Shown here in pieces: positions 18,606 through 26,402 of a stretch of 64,000 nucleotides of DNA. The stretch covers positions 622,193 through 686,192 of the forward strand of contig NZ_KB905392.1 in the NCBI RefSeq assembly GCF_000379465.1. The letters are read 5' to 3'. The notes beneath the pieces are model-generated. The model was given only the letters and a program-made list of their open reading frames with translations. It was not told the origin of the DNA and did not search any database. This DNA comes from Sciscionella marina DSM 45152 (GTDB taxonomy: Bacteria > Actinomycetota > Actinomycetes > Mycobacteriales > Pseudonocardiaceae). The stretch's first letter is position 1; each line of letters begins with the position of its first letter. Position numbers and translations under genes: made by a program.

Positions 18606-18653
18606 CCGGAGGTGCGTGCGCGCCCGGATTCGCTGGCGGATACGCTGTCCGGC

Positions 18654-19217
18654 GTGGCTTTCGTGGAAACCGTTCTCGCCAAGACGCCGCAACCGCTGCG
18701 CTCACTGCTCATCAAGCACCGTGAGCTGCTGAAATTCGCCATTGTCGGCGGGATCTGCTGGGTCATCACCATGGTCGTGTGGTACGGCCTGAAGTGGACG
18801 ATCCTGGCGACCAAGCCGGTCACCGCACAGGTGATCGCCGTGATCGTGGCCACGATCGTGTCCTATGTGCTCTCCCGCGAATGGTCGTTCCGCACCAGGG
18901 GCGGCCGGGACCGGCACCACGAGGCGGCCCTGTTCTTCATCATCGCGGGCTTCGCCGTCGCCCTCACCGTGGTTCCGACACTGTTCTCCCGGTACGTGCT
19001 GCACCTCGAGACGCCGTACGTGTCCATGCCGACCCAGGAAGTGGCCGACTTCATCTTCGGCGGGATCCTCGGCACGATCATCCAGACGATCTTCCGCTTC
19101 TGGGCCTTCCGCAAGTGGGTGTTCCCGCAGGAGGGCGCCCGCGCCCGCAAGGGCAACGTCTCCGCGCTGCGCCCGGAGGACTCCCCGCACGTGCGTGCCG
19201 ACGACGAGGTCGCCTGA
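18654..19217 (+). CDS. GtrA-family membrane protein, first of a tandem pair
   Basis: The 187-residue protein has four membrane segments and the GtrA landmarks HRELLKFAIVGG, SYVLSREWSF and FRFWAFRKWVF. GtrA proteins are small polytopic proteins thought to flip or deliver polyprenyl-linked sugars for envelope glycan modification. TACGCT (18641-18646) ends 7 nt before the GTG, suggesting leaderless initiation. A hydrophilic tail of about 25 residues distinguishes it from its neighbour. The paralog starts 15 bp downstream, implying one transcript. Confidence 0.87.
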   Translation: MAFVETVLAKTPQPLRSLLIKHRELLKFAIVGGICWVITMVVWYGLKWTILATKPVTAQVIAVIVATIVSYVLSREWSFRTRGGRDRHHEAALFFIIAGFAVALTVVPTLFSRYVLHLETPYVSMPTQEVADFIFGGILGTIIQTIFRFWAFRKWVFPQEGARARKGNVSALRPEDSPHVRADDEVA

Positions 19218-19232
19218 CGCCGCCGTATCGTC

Positions 19233-19727
19233 GTGTCGCTGGTCTCCGCGCTGCTGCGGCGAATACCCCAGCCGTTGCGCGTGGTACTGCTCAAACACCG
19301 TGAACTGCTGAAGTTCGGTGTGGTCGGCGCGACCACCTTCCTCATCGACACCGCGATCTTCTACTTCCTCAAGACCACGGTGCTGGCGCCGAAACCGGTG
19401 ACCGCGAAGATCGTGGCGACGCTGGTCGCCACCATCACCTCCTATGTGCTCAACCGGGAATGGTCCTTCCGCACCAGGGGCGGCCGGGAACGCCACCACG
19501 AAGCCTTCCTGTTCTTCCTGGTCAGCGGGCTCGCACTGGCCTTGAACACGGCGCCGCTCTGGATCTCCCGCTACCTGCTCGACCTACAGGTGCCCGATAC
19601 GAGCCGGGTCGCCCAGGAACTCGGCGACTTCATCTCCGCGCAGGTGATCGGCACCCTGATCGCCATGGTGTTCCGGTACTGGGCGATGCGCCGGTTCGTG
19701 TTCCCCGAGCCGGAAGCGCGCGATTAG
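19233..19727 (+). CDS. GtrA-family membrane protein, second of a tandem pair
   Basis: The 164-residue paralog of the preceding protein shares PQPLR..L.KHRELLKF, SYVL.REWSFRTRGGR.RHHEA and the C-terminal FRYWAMRRFVFP motif. The exact sharing of the RTRGGR.RHHEA loop indicates a recent tandem duplication. Four membrane segments are expected. The GTG start lies 15 bp after the upstream stop. Divergence is greatest in the third and fourth segments, consistent with different lipid-sugar partners or a heteromeric pair; that is inference. Confidence 0.86.
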   Translation: MSLVSALLRRIPQPLRVVLLKHRELLKFGVVGATTFLIDTAIFYFLKTTVLAPKPVTAKIVATLVATITSYVLNREWSFRTRGGRERHHEAFLFFLVSGLALALNTAPLWISRYLLDLQVPDTSRVAQELGDFISAQVIGTLIAMVFRYWAMRRFVFPEPEARD

Positions 19728-19743
19728 AGCACCTCTGACAACT

Positions 19744-19800
19744 CATGTCCTGCCGCGCGGGGCCCGCTCGCGACGGGAGTCATCAGACGCACTCTCGGCG
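19744..19800. repeat. Dispersed intergenic repeat, family A, copy 1
   Basis: CATGTCCTGCCGCGC, then CGACGGGAG and AGACGCACTC, recurs with a shorter spacer at 61158-61207. This copy lies between the convergent gtrA-like and histidine kinase genes. Confidence 0.55.
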
Positions 19801-19804
19801 CGAG

Positions 19805-21070
19805 TCACCGCGGCGCGGTCCGCCAGGCCTGTGGTTCCGGTGGCGGCGGCGGGGCAAGCAGGAACAGCGAGAAGGTGGCCGGCCTGCGCACGGACAACTC
19901 CAGGCGCCCACCGTCGGCGTCCACCAGTGCTCTGGCCAGCGCCAGCCCGACCCCGCTCGATCCGCCCCCGGAGACCCCGCGCTCGAACATGTGCCTGGCG
20001 AACTCGTCCGGCACCCCGGACCCGCCATCGCTGACCTGGACCACCACGGTGGACTCCTCCTGGCGAACGGAGAGCCGCACCTTTCCCCCGCCGTGCTTGA
20101 CCGCGTTGTCCAGCAGCACTCCGATCGCCTCGCGCAGCCGCGAAGGGGTGGCCACCGCACGCAGCCCGTCGGGGATCCGCAGTTCGAGCGAACCGCCGCA
20201 GGCCCGCACCACGGGCCGCCACTCCTCGGCGATCGCGCGCAGCTGTTCGGAGAGCTCGACCGGGCGCGCCTCGTTCGCCCGTGCCGCCCGGGATTCGGCG
20301 AGCAGGTCGTCGAGCACCTTGCCGAGCTTGTCGGCCTGTTCCATGGCCGCGCCCGCCTCCGCCGCGGTGTCCTCGTCCGGGGAGTCGACGAGTCCCTCGA
20401 TCCGCAGCTGCAGCGCGGTCAGCCTGCTGCGCAGCTGGTGCGAGACATCCCCGACCAGGTTGCGCTCACGCTGCACGAGACGGTTGAGCGCGGTCGCCGC
20501 GGTGTCCAGGGCACCGGCGACCATGTCCAGCTCGGCGACCCCGTAGCGCTGGTTCTCCGGCCGGAAATCCCCCGCGCCGAGCCGGTCCGCGCGTTCGGCG
20601 ACATCCCGCAGCGGCCGGGAAAGGCGCCGCGCGGTCACGCTGGCCACCAGGGTGCCGATGGCCAGCGAACCGACCAGCACGAGGACCACGAACAGTCCCA
20701 TCCGCACCTGCTCGTCCCGTGTCGGCCCGGACGGCGCGATCAGCCGCACCGAGCCGCCGCGCACCAGGGGAATCCGTTCCTCGATCGGATCGGCCCCGGG
20801 GTCGGCCCCGAATTCGAGCGTGCGCGCCTGCGTCCGGACCACGATCCGCCCGCCGTCCGGCGCGCCGTACTGGAACTTGGCCAGGTTGAGCGGGCGCCCG
20901 TCGGCGAGATCGTCGTCCAGGGTGGTGGCGATCTGCTGAGCCTTGCTGGCCAGCTGCTGGCGGGAGATCGTCTCCACGACGGTGACCATGCTCAGGGTGA
21001 GCGGAATACCGAGTGCGAGCCCGGTCACCGCGACCGTGAACAGGGTGGCGAGCAGGATCCGTCGGCGCAT
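19805..21070 (-). CDS. Sensor histidine kinase
   Basis: The 421-residue kinase has an N-terminal membrane segment (about 5-28), an extracytoplasmic loop of roughly 95 residues, a second membrane segment (about 123-145) and HAMP. The H-box GDVSHQLRSRLTAL follows (phospho-His near 214), then N-box LLDNAVKHGGG and G-box GVGLALARALV. The ATG shares its A with the upstream regulator's stop (TGATG), so the pair is translationally coupled. The signal is unknown; the stop lies beside a dispersed repeat. Confidence 0.93.
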   Translation of the reverse strand: MRRRILLATLFTVAVTGLALGIPLTLSMVTVVETISRQQLASKAQQIATTLDDDLADGRPLNLAKFQYGAPDGGRIVVRTQARTLEFGADPGADPIEERIPLVRGGSVRLIAPSGPTRDEQVRMGLFVVLVLVGSLAIGTLVASVTARRLSRPLRDVAERADRLGAGDFRPENQRYGVAELDMVAGALDTAATALNRLVQRERNLVGDVSHQLRSRLTALQLRIEGLVDSPDEDTAAEAGAAMEQADKLGKVLDDLLAESRAARANEARPVELSEQLRAIAEEWRPVVRACGGSLELRIPDGLRAVATPSRLREAIGVLLDNAVKHGGGKVRLSVRQEESTVVVQVSDGGSGVPDEFARHMFERGVSGGGSSGVGLALARALVDADGGRLELSVRRPATFSLFLLAPPPPPEPQAWRTAPR

Positions 21071-21744
21071 CAGTCCGCGTTGAACCGGAATCCGACGCCA
21101 CGGACGGTCGCGATCCGCCGCTCGGCAGAACGCGGGTGCCCGTCCCCGAGTTTGCGGCGCAGCCAGGACATGTGCATGTCCAGGGTCTTGGAGCCCTTGA
21201 GTTCGGGCGCGTGCCACACCTCGGTGAGGATGTCTTCGCGCGGGACGACCTGTCCGGCGTGCGTGAGCAGCACCCGCAACAGCTCGAACTCCTTGTTCGC
21301 GAGGTTGATCTCCTCCCCGTCCACGGTGACCCGGCGCGCGGAGAGATCCATGCGCACCCCGTTGGCCTCGATCGTCTCCGGTGCCCTGCGGCGCAGCAGG
21401 GCCCGGATGCGCGCCATCAGTTCGGCCAGCCGGAACGGTTTGGCCACGTAGTCGTCCGCCCCGGCGTCCAGGCCGACCACGAAGTCCACCTCGTCGGCGC
21501 GCGCGGTCAGCATCAGCACCGGAATCCCCACGCCCGCCGAGCGCAGGCTGCGGCACACCTCGAGGCCGTCCACACCCGGCAGCCCGAGATCGAGGATGAG
21601 CAGGTCGATCCCACCGCCGGAGGCACGGTCCAGTGCCACGTCTCCCTCGGTGACCACCTCCGGCTGGTACCCCTCCCTGCGCAGCGCGCGGGCCAGGGGT
21701 TCGGCGATCGCCGGATCGTCCTCGGCGAGCAGTACGACACTCAT
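21070..21744 (-). CDS. OmpR/PhoB-family response regulator
   Basis: The 224-residue regulator has a receiver domain (acid pocket E8-D9-D10, phospho-acceptor D52 in LILDLGLPG, conserved Thr in MLTARA and Lys in VAKPF). A winged-helix DNA-binding domain (about 125-222, TVRGVGFRF) follows. It is the partner of the kinase directly downstream. The pair faces away from hisN, with about 60 bp between the divergent starts. Targets are unknown. Confidence 0.94.
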   Translation of the reverse strand: MSVVLLAEDDPAIAEPLARALRREGYQPEVVTEGDVALDRASGGGIDLLILDLGLPGVDGLEVCRSLRSAGVGIPVLMLTARADEVDFVVGLDAGADDYVAKPFRLAELMARIRALLRRRAPETIEANGVRMDLSARRVTVDGEEINLANKEFELLRVLLTHAGQVVPREDILTEVWHAPELKGSKTLDMHMSWLRRKLGDGHPRSAERRIATVRGVGFRFNAD

Positions 21745-21803
21745 GACGTCGTTCCCGGAAGTGCGCTCACGCCTGCGATCGTAGCCCTGCGAGGATTGCC
21801 CTC

Positions 21804-22583
21804 ATGTCAACCGCTGACCTGACCCTCGCCCTGGAGCTCGCCGAGGCCGCGGACGAGCACACTCTCGCCCGGTTCGCCGCCGTCGACCTGCGTGTCGAGA
21901 CCAAACCGGACCGGACCCCGGTCACCGATGCGGATATCGCGGTCGAGGACCTGATCCGGGCACGGATCGCCGAGCGCCGTCCCGGTGACGGGGTGGCGGG
22001 CGAGGAACGCGGCGGCACCGTCGGCACCGGCCGCTGCTGGTTGGTCGACCCGATCGACGGAACCAAGAACTTCTCCCGGGGCGTCGGCGTGTGGGCGACC
22101 CTGATCGCGCTGCTCGAGGACGGCGAACCGGTCGTGGGCGTGGCCAGCGCCCCCGCGCTCGGCCGCCGCTGGTGGGCGGCGAAGGGACAGGGCGCCTTCG
22201 TGCGCGATCACCGTGGCACCCGGCGGATCACCGTGTCCGGGGTCGGCGCGCTGGCCGATGCCTACCTGTCCACCACCGAATTCACCACCTGGCGCGAACA
22301 CCACAGCCTCGCCGCCTACCAACGGCTCTCCGGGGCGTGCTGGCAGAGCAGGGCACTCGGGGACTTCTGGTCGCACTGCCTCGTCGCGGAGGGGGCCATC
22401 GACCTCGCCGCGGAACCCATCGTGAACCCCTGGGATCTCGCCGCGCTGTTCGTGATCGTCACCGAGGCCGGTGGCCGGTTCACCGATCTCTCCGGGCAGC
22501 CGCGCTACGACAACGGCTCGGCCCTGTCCAGCAACGGCCTGCTGCACGAGGCCGCGCTCGGGGAGCTCGACCGGCAGGACTGA
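21804..22583 (+). CDS. hisN: Histidinol-phosphatase, inositol monophosphatase fold
   Basis: This 259-residue member of the inositol monophosphatase superfamily has GEERGG, the metal-binding DPIDGTKNF motif and C-terminal WDLAALFVIVTEAGG. The sequence is of the HisN type that dephosphorylates L-histidinol phosphate in actinobacterial histidine synthesis. Activity on other sugar or inositol phosphates cannot be excluded. It stands away from other his genes, as HisN-type genes often do. Confidence 0.85.
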   Translation: MSTADLTLALELAEAADEHTLARFAAVDLRVETKPDRTPVTDADIAVEDLIRARIAERRPGDGVAGEERGGTVGTGRCWLVDPIDGTKNFSRGVGVWATLIALLEDGEPVVGVASAPALGRRWWAAKGQGAFVRDHRGTRRITVSGVGALADAYLSTTEFTTWREHHSLAAYQRLSGACWQSRALGDFWSHCLVAEGAIDLAAEPIVNPWDLAALFVIVTEAGGRFTDLSGQPRYDNGSALSSNGLLHEAALGELDRQD

Positions 22584-22649
22584 GGGCCGGAATCGACCGA
22601 ATCGCCGGGTTCCCGCAGGCGCCCGGCGCCGGCACCCTATGCTGCGATC

Positions 22650-23654
22650 ATGACGTGGGGTGACCAGCAGGGAAATCAGCAGCAGGGCGGCTACGGGGGC
22701 GCATACTCGGATCCGATCACCGGAGAACCGAGGGGGTACCCGGAACAAGCCGGTACACCGCAGCCGTATTTGCAACAGCCCTACCCGCAGCAGCCGTGTC
22801 AGCAGCAGCCCTACCCCCAGTCCGGATTTCCCCAGTCCGGATATCCCCAGCCCGGATTCCCGCAGCCGCAGCCGGGCTTCGCGCCACCGCGGCGCGGGAT
22901 CCGCCCCGGCGTGCTCGTCTCGGTCGTCGCGGTGGTCGTGGCCGCCGCGATCGCGGTGGGCGTGGTCTTCCTGATGCGCGGATCGACCGGCGAGGGGGAA
23001 CGGCAGCGGGCACTCCCGGCGCCGAGTTCCTCGGCCACATCCCCGCCGTCCTCGTCCTCCCACGCGCCCGCGAACGTGGCGCCGGTGGTACCCGGTTGGC
23101 AGGTGGTCGCCTCGACCAAGAAGGGGCTCGCCTACGACGTCCCGCCGGGCTGGACGGTGGAGAGCCCCGGCACGGTCATCGGCTACGAGCGGCCGGACCC
23201 GAAGGGACCGTTCGGCTACAAGCCCTACGTGGCCGGGTCCGGGGCGGCACAGTTCGCCGGGGACTGCACGGCCAAGGACAGTCACCGTGCCCAGGTCGCC
23301 ATCCTCTCCGCGGGCGAGGCGAAACCGGACGTCGGGGCCCGGGGCGGGGTCGCGCTCTGGCTACAGGGTGCGGCGATGGACAAGAAGGGCACCATCACCA
23401 AGGTCGAGCCGGACCCGGTGACCGAACGCCGGATCGCCGATGGCTCGGCCGCCTCGAGTTCCTCGGCGAGCGTGGATCTCCCCGCCGATCAGCAGAGCGG
23501 TCCCTGCGCGGCGAAGAAGGTGCACGCGATCTCGGTCGCCGTCAGCGTGGCGGGCAAGACCAGGGTGCTGATCGTCGAGGCCGATCAGGCGGGCAAGACC
23601 GTGGACGGCGCCACCATGGACAAGATCGCCGCTAGTCTTCGTCCGCTGCACTAG
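22650..23654 (+). CDS. Membrane-anchored protein with Gln/Pro/Tyr-rich cytoplasmic head
   Basis: The 334-residue protein has a low-complexity N-terminus (1-85) with repeated PYPQQP and QSG(F/Y)PQ units, a membrane segment (about 89-110), a Ser/Pro linker and a secreted C-terminal domain (about 145-334) with two Cys. Similar head-TM-domain proteins are frequent in Pseudonocardiaceae and lack known function. TATGCT (22638-22643) ends 6 nt before the ATG. The 3' end overlaps the convergent gene by 23 bp. Confidence 0.78.
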   Translation: MTWGDQQGNQQQGGYGGAYSDPITGEPRGYPEQAGTPQPYLQQPYPQQPCQQQPYPQSGFPQSGYPQPGFPQPQPGFAPPRRGIRPGVLVSVVAVVVAAAIAVGVVFLMRGSTGEGERQRALPAPSSSATSPPSSSSHAPANVAPVVPGWQVVASTKKGLAYDVPPGWTVESPGTVIGYERPDPKGPFGYKPYVAGSGAAQFAGDCTAKDSHRAQVAILSAGEAKPDVGARGGVALWLQGAAMDKKGTITKVEPDPVTERRIADGSAASSSSASVDLPADQQSGPCAAKKVHAISVAVSVAGKTRVLIVEADQAGKTVDGATMDKIAASLRPLH

Positions 23655-23970
23655 CCGCATCGACACCGGCAGCCTCGATACCGGTGACGTCGACCCGGTG
23701 GCGCCCGGTGTCCTCGGCGTCGACGAGGCCGACCGCACCACGCGTCACCTGTGCCCAGGCCAGCCGCCCGAACAGGTAGTGGCAGGCCACGGCTTCCTCC
23801 TCGAAGCTGCTCCAGTCGTAGCGGCTGCCCTGTTCCCGCCAGAACACATCCCAGTGCCCGGACTCGTCGGTGACGAGACACCACGCCTCGTCCCGTTCGG
23901 CCCCGATGCTCACCAGTTCGGCGGGGATACCGAGGGTGGTGAGGCAGCCGGAAAGCGATTCGGCCTTCAC
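23632..23970 (-). CDS. Conserved-looking hypothetical protein (112 aa)
   Basis: The protein is acidic with an alpha/beta look: CLTTLGIPAELVSIG, then a WCLVTDESGHWDVFWREQG segment. Its shape recalls small proteins that bracket enzymes rather than enzymes themselves, but no family is recognised. The GTG at 23970 is supported by AAGGAG 6 nt upstream. The upstream 285 bp (23971-24255) show no gene or clear motif. Confidence 0.7.
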   Translation of the reverse strand: MKAESLSGCLTTLGIPAELVSIGAERDEAWCLVTDESGHWDVFWREQGSRYDWSSFEEEAVACHYLFGRLAWAQVTRGAVGLVDAEDTGRHRVDVTGIEAAGVDAASAADED

Positions 23971-24255
23971 GGGGGCTCCTTCCCATGTCGTCGGGGTCTC
24001 GGGAACCGGAAGCTGGCGGCCGGGCCCCGCACACGGGCGGGGCATGTGCCCGATCGGGAACAGATGGCTGCGGAACAGTGCGACCGAACCGGCCGTGGAA
24101 TGCGGGGGTTTCCCCGAGGAGACCGCTTTCGTCCGGTCGGTGCGCGGATCCCGGAGCGGCAGCGGGCCGGTTTCCGGCTCACGCGCGGGACTGCGCGCGT
24201 ACTTCGGCAAGCGCAACGGCGTGGTGTGCGGATCCTGTGCCAAGTCCCCTCGTCC

Positions 24256-24897
24256 CTACGTCGTTTCCAGTCCTGCGCGGATCGCGCGGTAGACCGCACG
24301 CGCCAGCGGGGCGCCGATCGCCGAGCGCGGGCCGCCATAGACCTGTTCCGGGCCTTCCCGGCCGCACCATAGCGCGACCGCGTCGGTGCAGGTTCCGGTG
24401 CCCGGGACCCCCGCATCGGCCAGTGCCTGGGTCTTCGCCTCGGTCGCGGTGGCCACGGCATTGATCATGCCCGCATCCGAGACTCGCACACCGAGCGAAC
24501 CGAGAATGTTGATCGTGCCGACCCGTTCCCCGGTGACCGCGGTGCCGCCGAATTCCGCGGCATAGGTGGGCTGACCGACCCCGGTGGTCACGGTGACCCG
24601 CACCGGCCCGTCGGTCACGGTGACCGCCCCGGTGACGTCGACCGCGGTCATCAACGCGGTGCCATGGCCCGCACAGCCGAGTTCCCCGGCAAGTGTGCGC
24701 AGATATCCGACCGGATCACCGTCGTAGTAGGCGCGCACCGAGGCGTTCAGCACCCAGGCGCGTTCCCCGAGCCCGCCGCCGTAGGGACCGGAGGAGATCA
24801 GCCGCACGGGTTCGGCGAACCGCCAGACCAGCGCGGGAAATCCCTGTGCGACAACGAGTTCGGGTTCGGTCGCTGCGGGTTCAGCCGGTGAGCGCAC
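24256..24897 (-). CDS. cbiZ: Adenosylcobinamide amidohydrolase
   Basis: The 213-residue protein matches CbiZ: ISSGPYGGGLGERAWVLNASV, LMTAVDV, a TVTTGVGQPTYA segment, GTINILGSLGVRVSDAGM, TATEAKTQAL and GTGTCTDAVAL. CbiZ removes the aminopropanol side chain from adenosylcobinamide so that salvaged corrinoids can re-enter synthesis as adenosylcobyric acid. The GTG start overlaps the HMG-CoA lyase gene by 17 bp, so the two are co-translated. The window also encodes the B12-dependent mutase MutAB. Confidence 0.85.
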   Translation of the reverse strand: MRSPAEPAATEPELVVAQGFPALVWRFAEPVRLISSGPYGGGLGERAWVLNASVRAYYDGDPVGYLRTLAGELGCAGHGTALMTAVDVTGAVTVTDGPVRVTVTTGVGQPTYAAEFGGTAVTGERVGTINILGSLGVRVSDAGMINAVATATEAKTQALADAGVPGTGTCTDAVALWCGREGPEQVYGGPRSAIGAPLARAVYRAIRAGLETT

Positions 24898-25810
24898 GGA
24901 CCACCCGGGATGGGCTCTGCCTGCCGAGCTCACCGGCGAGCCAGGCACTCGTCTGCGCGAGAACACCGAGCTCCACCCCGTGTTCGATGCCCAGCCCGTC
25001 GAGCATCCACACCAGATCCTCGGTGGCGAGATTGCCGGTCGCCGATTTCGCGTAGGGGCAGCCACCGAGCCCACCCGCCGAAGAGTCCACGCACGCCACT
25101 CCGAGGCGCAGCGCGGCGAGGGTGTTCGACAGCGCCTGACCGTAGGTGTCGTGGAAGTGCACGGCGATGTTCGCCAGGCTGGGGAACTCGGCGAGCACGG
25201 CGGCGACATGACCAGGAGTGGCCACGCCGATGGTGTCACCGAGCGAGACCTGCGCGCAGCCCATATCCAGCAGCCGCCGCCCGACCGTGCCGACCGCGGC
25301 CGGATCCACCGCACCCTCCCACGGGTCGCCCCAGCACATCGAAACGTATCCGCGCACCCGCATCCCGGCCTGAAGTGCTTGCCGCACAACGGGCTCGAAC
25401 ATCGCGAACTGACCATCCACGGTGTTGTTCAGGTTCCGCGCGGCGAAGGTCTCGGTGGCGCTGGCGAACACCGCGATGTCGGTCACCCCGGATTCGAGCG
25501 CCCTGGCCAGTCCGCGCTCGTTCGGCACGAGCACCGGATAGCGCACCCCGGCGCGCTGTTCCAGGCGGGCGAGCAATTCCTCGGCATCGGCGAGCTGGGG
25601 AACCCATTTCGGCGAGACCATGCTCGTCGCCTCGATCACGGTCAGTCCCGCCGTCGCGAGCCGGTCCAGGAATTCGAGTTTCACCGCGAGATCGACGATG
25701 TTCTTCTCGTTCTGCAGGCCGTCGCGCGGGCCGACCTCCCAGATCGTCACCCGTTCCGGCAGTTCCCCATCGGCCACCGTCATCGGCAGGCCGAGCTCGA
25801 GTACGCTCAT
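24881..25810 (-). CDS. Hydroxymethylglutaryl-CoA lyase
   Basis: The 309-residue TIM-barrel enzyme has GPRDGLQNE (substrate and metal site), HFHDTYGQALSN and the lyase signature GLGGCPYAKSATGNLATED with the catalytic Cys. It cleaves HMG-CoA to acetoacetate and acetyl-CoA, the last step of leucine breakdown. The ATG overlaps the upstream PH-protein stop (ATGA) and the 3' end overlaps cbiZ, giving a tight three-gene unit. Confidence 0.9.
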   Translation of the reverse strand: MSVLELGLPMTVADGELPERVTIWEVGPRDGLQNEKNIVDLAVKLEFLDRLATAGLTVIEATSMVSPKWVPQLADAEELLARLEQRAGVRYPVLVPNERGLARALESGVTDIAVFASATETFAARNLNNTVDGQFAMFEPVVRQALQAGMRVRGYVSMCWGDPWEGAVDPAAVGTVGRRLLDMGCAQVSLGDTIGVATPGHVAAVLAEFPSLANIAVHFHDTYGQALSNTLAALRLGVACVDSSAGGLGGCPYAKSATGNLATEDLVWMLDGLGIEHGVELGVLAQTSAWLAGELGRQSPSRVVRALTG

Positions 25811-26337
25811 CGCCAGTCGCCTTCCCGGTATTCCTCGCGGGCGAAATCGTCCTCGGGATTGTCGTTGATTTCCCGGTACAGCACCATGTGCACCCGCTCG
25901 ACCTCGGGAATATCGTCGAATTCGAGCGGTTCCTCGGAGGCGGACTCGATGACCAGGGTGCCGCAGCGGAACAACCGGTCGATGATGCCGTGCCGGAACT
26001 GCACCGAGTTGATCCGGCTCAGCGGAATGTCGAGGCCGGTCCGCTTGATCACCCCCCAGCGCGACATCACGCGGTCGGTGGTGACGATGAAGTGCGTGGT
26101 GCGCCAGCGGAACAGCGGGCCGACGGTGAACCACAGGATCAGCACCACCCCGACAACGGCCAGCCCGATCCAGGCGTACTGATGCCAGGAAAGGCCCGCC
26201 GCAAGCGCCGCGAGGTAGCTGAATGCCCCGACCACGACGAGGAACACCAGCACCGGGACGACCAGCATCTTCCAGTGCGGGTGCTTGTGCAGCACGATCT
26301 GCTCGCCGGTGGTGAGCAGGTTCTCCGGATACGCCAC
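25807..26337 (-). CDS. PH-domain (YdbT-like) membrane protein
   Basis: The 176-residue protein reads VAYPENLLTTGEQIVLHKHPHWKML, then two membrane helices (about 28-48 and 55-75) and a bacterial PH-like domain (FIVTTDRVMSRWGVIKRTGLDIPLSRINSV). This matches Rv3278c-type proteins upstream of birA/accD5 in mycobacteria; function unknown. The GTG at 26337 fits because TACCCT (complement of 26345-26350) ends 7 nt before it and homologs begin near this point. An in-frame ATG at 26376 would add 13 residues. Confidence 0.83.
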   Translation of the reverse strand: MAYPENLLTTGEQIVLHKHPHWKMLVVPVLVFLVVVGAFSYLAALAAGLSWHQYAWIGLAVVGVVLILWFTVGPLFRWRTTHFIVTTDRVMSRWGVIKRTGLDIPLSRINSVQFRHGIIDRLFRCGTLVIESASEEPLEFDDIPEVERVHMVLYREINDNPEDDFAREEYREGDWR

Positions 26338-26402
26338 GGCGACCAGGGTACCGAGGCTCGCTAAAATGGAATGCATACCCACTTTTTTGGAGTGTTTCGA
26401 GC

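Noticed and set aside
16221-18692. Long minus-strand frame across the ECF sigma gene
   Set aside because: Its product is Arg/Gly-rich low complexity, and the + strand has clear sigma regions, an anti-sigma motif and a Shine-Dalgarno.
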